NCBI GenBank assembly: GCA_947036575.1 | Contig: CAMQSH010000005.1 | Span: 1-29,440, forward strand | Origin: an uncultured Brevinema sp. | GTDB taxonomy: Bacteria > Spirochaetota > Brevinematia > Brevinematales > Brevinemataceae | DNA: 29,440 nt | Direction: 5' to 3' | Shown here: positions 23,185 through 29,440 of the stretch, piece by piece | How positions within the stretch are numbered: the first letter of the stretch is position 1 | How the letters are laid out: each line of letters opens with the position of its first letter | Translations under genes and position numbers: made by a program | The notes under the pieces: generated by a model | What the model was told of the DNA's origin: nothing | Seen by the model: only the letters and a program-made list of their open reading frames with translations | The model's database searches: none

Positions 23185-24852
23185 TTATTTTTTCTTTAAT
23201 AGATCACCAAATATAGAGCCTAAAGTAGGTGTCTCTTGAACATGTGAACTCATAATTGTATCTAATGCTTTTTGTTCTTCAGCACGAGCAAGCTCTTTAA
23301 TACTTAATTCAATTTGTTGTTGTTGTATATTTACTTTGCGAACAGCAGCTTGAATAACATCTCCAACTTTACAGACATTAGCAACATCGGTAACCATTTC
23401 TGTTGATAACTGTGAAATATGAATAAAAGCTGTTAAATGATCTCCAAGATCTAGTTCAGCACCTTCTTTCATTATTTTGGTTACAGTACCAGAAACAATA
23501 GACCCTACTTTGTGAGCATCTGCAAAATTCTGTAAAGGATTCTTTGATAATTGTTTAATACCTAAACGCAGTTTTTCTTTTGATGCCTCGATATTTAGGA
23601 CAAGAGCTGTAACACTATCACCTTTTTTGAATCTTTCATTAAGATTAATTTCTTCTGCAGTCCATTCAATATCTTCTTTTCTGATTAAACCTTGAATACC
23701 ATCATCAAATGATGCGAAAATACCAAAATCAGTAATAGAAGTAATTGTACCCTGATGAGTAGTTTTAAGAGCATATTTTTTATCAGCAGTAGCCCATGGA
23801 TTTTCGAGTAAGTCTCTTAGAGATACAGAAATTCTTTGTTTATCGTGATCCATCTCTTTGATTTTAACTTCAACTCTATCACCAATTTTTAACAAATGTT
23901 TAGGATCAGAAACTCTATTGAGCCAGCTCATTTCACCAACAGGTAAAATCATCTCTACTCCGTTATCATCTTCTAATATTGTTAATCCTCTAGCAAAACG
24001 AATCACTTTAGTAGCGATATTATCACCTACTTTTTTAGAATTAAAGAACGCAATCATTGGATTTTCGATTGCATTTTTACGAGAAACTTTAATAGATTTT
24101 TTAGCAGTATCAATAGTGTCAATAATGACATCAAATTGATCTCCAACTTTTAATACATCACTAAGATTTTTAACATATTTCCAATCAAATTGAGTAATAT
24201 GTAAGAACATGGTAATTCCTTCAGCAGACACTAATGCAAAAGCTTCTGCAATAGAATTTACTGTTGCTGAAACTTTATCACCTTCTTTATGATTGGTGAC
24301 AAAGACTTCAAAGTTTTCTTTTTGGAGTTGATCTCTAATTATTCTTTCTGAAACAACTAATCTATCTCTTTCAAATTTGATGACAACAACATCAACTTTT
24401 TGACCAAGTAATTCTTTTTCATCTTTAGGAACTCTTATCTGAGAGAAAGGTAAAAATGCTTCTACCCCATCAACAGAAACAATATAACCTATATTTTTTG
24501 CTTCTTTATTTGCTATAATTTTTGTGATTTTTGCTGATACTGGAGTACTATCTTCCATAGACTTTTGTAGATTTTCTAAAGCTTTTGCATAGAGTGCTTT
24601 TTTCTGAGATACTTGAGGGATACCATCTTTGACTCCGGTAAAGACGAATTCAATCTCATCACCAACTGCTACCGTGCCAACCATTTCACTATTGGGAAGA
24701 ATCATTTCTGATTTACCACCTGTAGCTATAAAAAAGCCTTTATCTTCTTGAGATATCACTTTTCCTTTTTGCACTTCACCTTGCTGATGATTTTGCTTTA
24801 AGCTATTTTCTCCATCCATAGCCTGCAAAAATATATCATCATATGTACCCAT
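23185..24852 (-). CDS. rpsA: 30S ribosomal protein S1 (six S1 domains)
   Basis: S1 binds mRNA on the 30S subunit and helps initiation on structured or weak leaders. The 555-aa protein has six S1/OB-fold repeats at roughly 27-91, 102-172, 188-258, 273-343, 359-430 and 447-515, and ends in a helical tail. Repeat 5 (TITSITDFGIFASFDDGIQG then LIRKEDI) is the most typical. The length is close to the 557 aa of E. coli S1. The first repeats are degenerate, as in other S1 proteins where they bind the ribosome. The frame is open to a GTG at 24864, but that codon forms part of the GGAG ribosome site for the ATG at 24852, which I choose. Confidence 0.9.
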   Translation of the reverse strand: MGTYDDIFLQAMDGENSLKQNHQQGEVQKGKVISQEDKGFFIATGGKSEMILPNSEMVGTVAVGDEIEFVFTGVKDGIPQVSQKKALYAKALENLQKSMEDSTPVSAKITKIIANKEAKNIGYIVSVDGVEAFLPFSQIRVPKDEKELLGQKVDVVVIKFERDRLVVSERIIRDQLQKENFEVFVTNHKEGDKVSATVNSIAEAFALVSAEGITMFLHITQFDWKYVKNLSDVLKVGDQFDVIIDTIDTAKKSIKVSRKNAIENPMIAFFNSKKVGDNIATKVIRFARGLTILEDDNGVEMILPVGEMSWLNRVSDPKHLLKIGDRVEVKIKEMDHDKQRISVSLRDLLENPWATADKKYALKTTHQGTITSITDFGIFASFDDGIQGLIRKEDIEWTAEEINLNERFKKGDSVTALVLNIEASKEKLRLGIKQLSKNPLQNFADAHKVGSIVSGTVTKIMKEGAELDLGDHLTAFIHISQLSTEMVTDVANVCKVGDVIQAAVRKVNIQQQQIELSIKELARAEEQKALDTIMSSHVQETPTLGSIFGDLLKKK

Positions 24853-24895
24853 CTGTAACTCCACTGTTCTATTTAATAATCTAGTTATTTTTATT

Positions 24896-24924
24896 ATTAT
24901 CTCTAATTTTTACCAAAAAAGCAA
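24896..24924 (-). promoter_or_regulatory. Candidate promoter for rpsA
   Basis: On the minus strand TTGCTT (24924-24919) and GATAAT (24901-24896) are 17 bases apart, 43 bases ahead of the rpsA start. The region is very AT-rich, so chance matches are possible. Confidence 0.4.
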
Positions 24925-24944
24925 GTAAATTGACAAAAAACATC

Positions 24945-25562
24945 TTATTTTAATTGAATATTTTCAATTCCAAAGCTTAAAGCCTGTCTCGTTTTTTCAT
25001 AAGATATACCTTTCATAAGGGCAGGCACATAATATCCTTGTATTTTTTCCCATTTAATGTTTAATGCAAATATTTTTTTTTCTTGTTCAAAATATTGAAT
25101 CTTATCAATTAATCCAAACTCTCCTTCTGTAAAAATATATTTGATAGGCATATCACCTTTATCAAATAGTACCTGAAAAGTTTTTGGCTCTATTTCTTTG
25201 ATAATGAATCTTTTTTGTAGTCTTGTATATCCTGAGTGTGATAATAAAGGTAATAACATCGTATTAATATAAGTAGTGTAAGAATATAGGATATTTTCAT
25301 AAAAAGGCTCTGTATCTCTTACTATTAAATCTACTCCTTTCGTTGTATCATAATCTACTTGCACAACATAAATACCTTTGATTTTACCTTTTAATAAATA
25401 GGCTGCACTTTTTTTATTCATTTCTGCTGTAAATGCTTTAGCTGCTACAAGACCTGTATGTCTCTCTCTCAATTGATTGAATAATTCCCTATCATTTTCT
25501 ATAGTGTTTTCTGTTGCATTTAGCGTTGTTGTAATCAGTAATAAAAGAATCCATCTTATCAT
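24945..25562 (-). CDS. Exported protein of unknown function (possible LolA-like fold)
   Basis: A 205-aa protein with a signal peptide (MIRWILLLLITTTLNATEN). I do not recognise a family with certainty. The mature part is a run of predicted beta-strands: AYLLKGKIKGIYVVQVDY (~54-71), GVDLIVRDTEPFYENILY (~76-93), TFQVLFDKGDMPIKYIF (~128-144), EFGLIDKIQYFE then KKIFALNIKWEKIQGYYVPA (~162-181), and SFGIENIQL. This strand pattern, with a final conversion-like segment, recalls LolA/LolB-type lipoprotein carriers, which is only a guess. Its ATG overlaps the stop of the upstream lipoprotein gene by one base (TAATG), and a GAGGG site lies inside that gene, so the two are translationally coupled and probably act together. 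Confidence 0.55.
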   Translation of the reverse strand: MIRWILLLLITTTLNATENTIENDRELFNQLRERHTGLVAAKAFTAEMNKKSAAYLLKGKIKGIYVVQVDYDTTKGVDLIVRDTEPFYENILYSYTTYINTMLLPLLSHSGYTRLQKRFIIKEIEPKTFQVLFDKGDMPIKYIFTEGEFGLIDKIQYFEQEKKIFALNIKWEKIQGYYVPALMKGISYEKTRQALSFGIENIQLK

Positions 25563-27850
25563 TATAAAAATACCCTCTTAATAAATTGAGCTAGTTCAGA
25601 AGTTTGACCCCATGCTAATACTCTATCAATAAAATCTTCCTCTTCTTCAACATTTACTTTTTGAGCCAAAGTACTTGTTGAAGCTGTTGTTGATAAACCT
25701 TCTGGAGGCACATTAGTTATTCTTAGTCTCATTAAACCATCAGCACCATATGATGCTAAAACTTCTCTTCTTCGCCCTGCCCCTATATGATAAGCTATTC
25801 CTGATTTTTTATATACTTCTGCCTCAATTGTTAAACTTCTATCCTTATTAAAACGTACGGCAATCACGCCATTAGATCCGTCTGCTACCCAAAGAATATC
25901 TTCATAAGGAAATACAGAAAACGATTCTCCCACCAAGGCTATTCGTGCTACTTGTTCTCCAATTTGTCTATTATTTTTTCTTTCGTATAAAATTAAACCA
26001 TCTAATTTATCAGTAACAGCATAATATTTTTTACCATTTCTCTCATAAGGAACAATCATTGTAACATCAGAAAAATTCTTTTTTAAGGAAGAAATTGTTT
26101 CTCCAGAAATTTTATCAACAATATGTAATCCTTCTACGCCAGCTGCAATATAAAGTGTTTCAGAATCTGCCACCATATTTTTAATAGCAGGTAATACAAC
26201 ATTTGTTTGTTTTATGGCAACTGTTGTTGTGATTTGATATCTTGGCAATCTTCTTAATAGCTCTGCTATAATAGAGGGATCTAAACCATCAATAATAGCA
26301 AAATAGTCTCCTTGTTGCCACAATTGATATAATTCACCAATATTAATCCCTGAGTTTTCAAAAAGAGGAATCAAATCAATAGAAGAGCTTACTTGTTCAA
26401 AAAGCACAGAAAATAAATTTTGAATTTCTTCACTACTTAGTTCTAATAATCGATTTTTTAGTTCTTCGTTTTCTTCAACAAAAAACTTTCTCCCTAGAGC
26501 ATTTACTGTTTTTTGAATTTCTAAACCTGCATCACCAATTTGTTGTCTATTTGCAAAAGGGTTAAAATCTGTATCATGGACTAAACTAGTATCTATATTT
26601 TCAGCTAAATTTATATTTGATAGTTGAAACTCTTCAAATAAGGTTTCTGTCTCTTGTGCTTTTTCAGAGATTTGAATTCCTGAAAGCTCATCTATTAATT
26701 CATTAGGATCGTTATCATTATTTTCTACTCTTTGTTGTAGCCCAGAAAGAGATAATATATTTTGTATTTCATCATTTTCTAAAGGAATACCATTAGTATT
26801 TGGAGTATTACTGAGCATCTTTTCTGCTTGTTCTATCATTCCAGGAGTAATATTTGACTGTAATGTTTGGAGAGCATTTCCATCCAAACTTTCTCCTGAT
26901 TTTTCTAAAAATTCAGGAACAACTCCTGATAATACACTACTGTTTAATAAATTATTAAAAGATTGAGGATTAGAAATCAATTGATTAATAGCATCTTTTC
27001 CTACTACTCCCGTAGCAATATCAAGAATATCAGATACAACAGGCTGATTTGTAATAGATAATATTTGTTGTATTTGGTCCTTTTGTTCTTCTGTTATAAA
27101 AGGGATATCACCAACCATTGAAGAAAATAAAGCCGGATTATCTAATGCTAATTGCACAAGATTTTCCATATTAGTAATTTGACCTATATTAGTAATATTA
27201 CGCACATTTGGAGCATCCAATGATAAAAAATTCTGTGCAGGACTTTCAATATCTGTTGAAGAAATATAATCTACTAAAGAAGCAATTTTTGACAACTCAA
27301 AATAACTATTAGAAATAAAAGAAATATCATAAGATACAACACCTATATTTTCACTAGAAGCCAGAATATTAAATACTCCCTGAGGATTATAGGTAGTTAC
27401 CGTGTTTTTTATTCTTATTCCCGGTTCTACTTTTAGAGAACCTAATGGTTTAGTAGCCATAGGGGATATTTCTGCAACGCCTATCCCTCCTCCAGACAAA
27501 GTATCATAGGCAAAAATTAAATTTGTAGCCGATTCTGTTTGAAGAATTTCTATAGTTCGAATATAAACTTGTTCTAAATCTTCTGAATAGAGATTAGTTA
27601 ATGAAAGAGACAATACTGGAGACATCACATCATCAACTATTCTATAGACTAATATTCCACCAGATCCTGCTGCTGAATAAACAAGATCATCAAACTGTAC
27701 TAAAGCACGAACATCTTCAAAGGCTGGTGAAGGCGAAGTAGAAACCGTAACTAAGGGATAAGCTAAAGTATTGTCATACTGCAAGCGTCCACAAGACACG
27801 AACAAGAACATGTTTAAGAAAAGAAAAATTAAGATATGAAAATATCTAAT
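25562..27850 (-). CDS. Large lipoprotein with propeller-like ends and a helical insert; probable AUU start
   Basis: A 762-aa predicted lipoprotein. The first in-frame ATG (27811) gives only MFLFVSCG before the lipobox and has no ribosome site. Thirteen codons upstream an ATT at 27850-27848 has AGAGG with 6-base spacing and yields RYFHILIFLFLNMFLFVSC, a normal lipoprotein signal with Cys20. I take ATT as the likely start; an in-frame TAG lies just before it. From the ATG the N-terminal ~200 residues contain propeller-like strands (VYSAAGSGGILVYRIVDD, ~44-61). The C-terminal ~535-700 has four similar units: LYIAAGVEGLHIVDKISG, YYAVTDKLDGLILYER, LWVADGSNGVIAVRF and LASYGADGLMRLRI. They resemble LVIVD-type repeats. 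Between them, ~205-525, is a mostly helical Asn/Gln/Leu-rich region. It is coupled to the exported protein downstream. Function unknown. Confidence 0.7.
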   Translation of the reverse strand: MRYFHILIFLFLNMFLFVSCGRLQYDNTLAYPLVTVSTSPSPAFEDVRALVQFDDLVYSAAGSGGILVYRIVDDVMSPVLSLSLTNLYSEDLEQVYIRTIEILQTESATNLIFAYDTLSGGGIGVAEISPMATKPLGSLKVEPGIRIKNTVTTYNPQGVFNILASSENIGVVSYDISFISNSYFELSKIASLVDYISSTDIESPAQNFLSLDAPNVRNITNIGQITNMENLVQLALDNPALFSSMVGDIPFITEEQKDQIQQILSITNQPVVSDILDIATGVVGKDAINQLISNPQSFNNLLNSSVLSGVVPEFLEKSGESLDGNALQTLQSNITPGMIEQAEKMLSNTPNTNGIPLENDEIQNILSLSGLQQRVENNDNDPNELIDELSGIQISEKAQETETLFEEFQLSNINLAENIDTSLVHDTDFNPFANRQQIGDAGLEIQKTVNALGRKFFVEENEELKNRLLELSSEEIQNLFSVLFEQVSSSIDLIPLFENSGINIGELYQLWQQGDYFAIIDGLDPSIIAELLRRLPRYQITTTVAIKQTNVVLPAIKNMVADSETLYIAAGVEGLHIVDKISGETISSLKKNFSDVTMIVPYERNGKKYYAVTDKLDGLILYERKNNRQIGEQVARIALVGESFSVFPYEDILWVADGSNGVIAVRFNKDRSLTIEAEVYKKSGIAYHIGAGRRREVLASYGADGLMRLRITNVPPEGLSTTASTSTLAQKVNVEEEEDFIDRVLAWGQTSELAQFIKRVFL

Positions 27851-27887
27851 ATTATACCTCTATTATTTACACCTAAGTACTTTCCAT

Positions 27888-27916
27888 ATTATAGCAAGAA
27901 ATTATGAAAATATCAA
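27888..27916 (-). promoter_or_regulatory. Sigma-70-type promoter for the lipoprotein operon
   Basis: On the minus strand TTGATA (27916-27911) and a perfect TATAAT (27893-27888) are 17 bases apart. The predicted transcript would start near 27881, about 30 bases ahead of the AUU start. TATCAATATA, which includes the -35, recurs 19 bases away at 27930-27939. Confidence 0.78.
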
Positions 27917-28030
27917 TATAAGTATAAATTATCAATATAGGATTCGTAATCATATAGTTATTTTTATACCTATATCATATTGATTTAGAATGTGTTTTTA
28001 GAAAAAAGTATTTATAAAATTATCTTTTCT

Positions 28031-28062
28031 TTAAAAAGACACCCCTAGATGGAGGTGTCTTT
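28031..28062 (-). terminator. Rho-independent terminator after aspartate aminotransferase
   Basis: AAAGACACC and GGTGTCTTT (28035-28043 with 28054-28062) form a 9-bp stem. On the minus strand it is followed by TTTTT. It lies 11 bases past the aminotransferase stop. Confidence 0.88.
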
Positions 28063-28073
28063 AATTAAGATAA

Positions 28074-29279
28074 CTATTTTTTGTTTAATTTTTTATAAGC
28101 TTTAAGCCCTTCATCCAAAATATGCATAGCACGAACTAAAACATCTCTTTCTAAAGCATAACAAATACGAATTTCATTAGCTCCAGAGCCTGGAGTAGAA
28201 TAAAAACCTTCAGCAGGAGCAACCATGATAGTTTCTCCATTAACAGAAAATTCACTCAATAACCAAGAGGCAAAATCTTCAGCATTATCTACAGGAAGTC
28301 CTACCAAACAATAAAAAGCTCCTTCTGGTTTTCGTGAGAATACACCTTCGATTTTATCTAATTCTTTAAAGAGAGTGTCTCTTCTCAGAGCATACTCTTC
28401 ACGAATAGGTGTAAAAAAATCACTAGGTAAAGTATACAAAGCTTTGGCACCTACCATTTCAAGGGTTGGAGCAGCTAAACGGGCTTGACACTGTCTATAA
28501 ACAGCACTAATTAAATCTTTGTTCTTACTGACAACACAACCTACTCTAGCACCACAAGCAGAAAAACGTTTTGAAATAGAATCAATAATCACCACACGCT
28601 GAGCAACTTTTGGATATTCCCCAAGACTTACAGCCTTAGTATCTCCATAAGAAAATTCTCTATATACTTCATCAGAAATAATTGTAATATCATATTTTTC
28701 TGCTAAAGCAATAATACGTTCAGTTTCTTCTTTTGTATATACAGTCCCCGTAGGATTACTAGGACTAGAAAACATGATAGCTTTGACTTTTGGAGTCATA
28801 CATTTTTCCATTTCTTCCAAAGAAGGAAGATGAAATCCCTCTTCAGGTTTTGTAGGAATGGGACAAACCCCTATATTCAAAGTAGAAAAAAAGCTTTGAT
28901 AATTAGCATAAAATGGTTCAGGGACAAGAATTTCATCGCCCTCATCAAATAGGGCAGTTAAAATAAATAAAAAAGCTTCACTACCACCGTTAACAATCAT
29001 CACATCATCTACTGTATAATCAATTTTATAATCTGAAAAATAGCGTACTATCTCTTCTCGTAATTCTATCAATCCAGCAGAATGTGCATAAGAAAGTATT
29101 TTTTCTTTTTTAGAATGTTCTATAATAGCATCATAAAAAATCGGTGGTGTATCTATATCTGGTTGTCCAATATTTAAGTGAATAATATTCACGCCTTTTT
29201 GTTTTGCTATGTCTGCAAAAGGTAATAGTTTTCGTACAGGCGATGTTTTTAAATTGTTAATACGTTTTGATAGTTTCAT
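28074..29279 (-). CDS. Class I aminotransferase, aspartate aminotransferase type
   Basis: A 401-aa cytoplasmic PLP enzyme of the class I/II aminotransferase fold, closest in style to aspartate aminotransferases of the AspB/AspC-like bacterial subgroup. Visible residues are the IGQPDIDTP substrate-binding segment (~37-45), YAHSAGLIELREEI (~64-77), NPTG (Asn175), SDEVYREF (Asp203, Tyr206) and the Schiff-base Lys237 in SISKRFSACGARVG with Arg245. The carboxylate-binding arginine lies in EIRICYALE near the end. AAGGA with 6-base spacing supports the ATG. It follows an alanine-dehydrogenase-like gene by 18 bases, which suggests linked alanine/aspartate/glutamate nitrogen metabolism. Exact amino-acid specificity cannot be set from sequence; an alanine aminotransferase role is also possible. 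Confidence 0.85.
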   Translation of the reverse strand: MKLSKRINNLKTSPVRKLLPFADIAKQKGVNIIHLNIGQPDIDTPPIFYDAIIEHSKKEKILSYAHSAGLIELREEIVRYFSDYKIDYTVDDVMIVNGGSEAFLFILTALFDEGDEILVPEPFYANYQSFFSTLNIGVCPIPTKPEEGFHLPSLEEMEKCMTPKVKAIMFSSPSNPTGTVYTKEETERIIALAEKYDITIISDEVYREFSYGDTKAVSLGEYPKVAQRVVIIDSISKRFSACGARVGCVVSKNKDLISAVYRQCQARLAAPTLEMVGAKALYTLPSDFFTPIREEYALRRDTLFKELDKIEGVFSRKPEGAFYCLVGLPVDNAEDFASWLLSEFSVNGETIMVAPAEGFYSTPGSGANEIRICYALERDVLVRAMHILDEGLKAYKKLNKK

Positions 29280-29297
29280 ATAAAATCCTTCTTTTTT

Positions 29298-29440
29298 TTA
29301 TAGTACTGCTAAAGCTGATTGATAAGGAAGATCCAAAGCTTCTGCAACACCTTTGTAAGTACAATGTCCATTATAAGTATTAAGACCTTCTAAGATAGCA
29401 TTATTTTTACGGCAAGCTTCTTCTACACCCAAACCAGCAA
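29298..29440 (-). CDS. ald: Alanine dehydrogenase, C-terminal end (partial, runs off the window)
   Basis: Read on the minus strand from the window edge, 47 complete codons end in a TAA at 29300-29298. The translation reads AGLGVEEACRKNNAILEGLN, TYNGHCTYKGVAEALDLPYQ, SALAVL. The order of a small helix, an A-L-x-x-G-(I/L)-N-x-Y-x-G segment and then T-Y-x-x-V-A-E-A-L-x-L-x-Y matches the C terminus of bacterial alanine dehydrogenases, which interconvert alanine with pyruvate and ammonia using NAD. Most of the protein, including the Rossmann fold, is outside the window, so the call rests on this tail only. It is upstream of, and probably co-transcribed with, the aminotransferase gene. Confidence 0.72.
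   Translation of the reverse strand, partial: AGLGVEEACRKNNAILEGLNTYNGHCTYKGVAEALDLPYQSALAVL

Noticed and set aside
24928..24940. Plus-strand TTGACA at 24930-24935 as a promoter.
   Set aside because: There is no plus-strand gene downstream and no matching -10 at proper spacing.

Overview
The window is a gene-dense, strongly AT-rich bacterial chromosome segment. The best taxonomic marker is a FlaA-type flagellar filament sheath protein (7108-8067), a family typical of spirochaetes. The low G+C and the acidic, alanine-rich FlaA tail fit a Brachyspira- or Brevinema-like lineage, but I cannot fix the genus from sequence alone. Most genes are core: mnmE, yidC, murA, cysS, smpB, rpsA, yggS/T/U and aspartate aminotransferase. 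There is no phage, insertion sequence, CRISPR array, rRNA or tRNA that I can support.

Layout. 1-1285 (+): the end of an NhaC-type Na+/H+ antiporter and a short EutT-like cobalamin adenosyltransferase. 1290-4311 (-): yidC then mnmE. 4482-8209 (+): murA, an orphan MacB/FtsX-topology permease-like protein, and flaA, which has a sigma-28-like promoter and a strong terminator. 8318-9385 (+): a chromate-transporter (ChrA) family protein. 9372-10530 (-): an MFS transporter gene broken by a 22-bp tandem duplication. 10774-14746 (+): a GT-C-like membrane protein, cysS and a BtuF-like binding protein. The GT-C-like gene lies between two near-identical 41-bp promoter/ribosome-site repeats, the second of which drives cysS. 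14743-15381 (-): a KDPG-aldolase-fold protein lacking the catalytic residues. 15454-15945 (+): smpB.

15951-22271 (-) is one long co-directional run: three tandem MATE transporters, yggS, yggT, yggU and a Zn/Mn-type ABC ATPase, with very short or coupled junctions from the second MATE gene onward. Upstream on the same strand are rpsA (ribosomal protein S1) and a membrane-anchored TPR protein, closed by a terminator. 24945-27850 (-) is a two-gene unit: a large lipoprotein with propeller-like ends around a helical insert, and a small exported protein. The lipoprotein appears to start at an AUU codon. 28074-29440 (-) holds aspartate aminotransferase and, upstream of it, the last 47 codons of what looks like alanine dehydrogenase.

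The points that most deserve a second look are the tandem-duplication frameshift, the repeat-flanked GT-C cassette, the AUU-started lipoprotein with its split propeller, the aldolase-fold protein without its Schiff-base lysine, and the flaA promoter.
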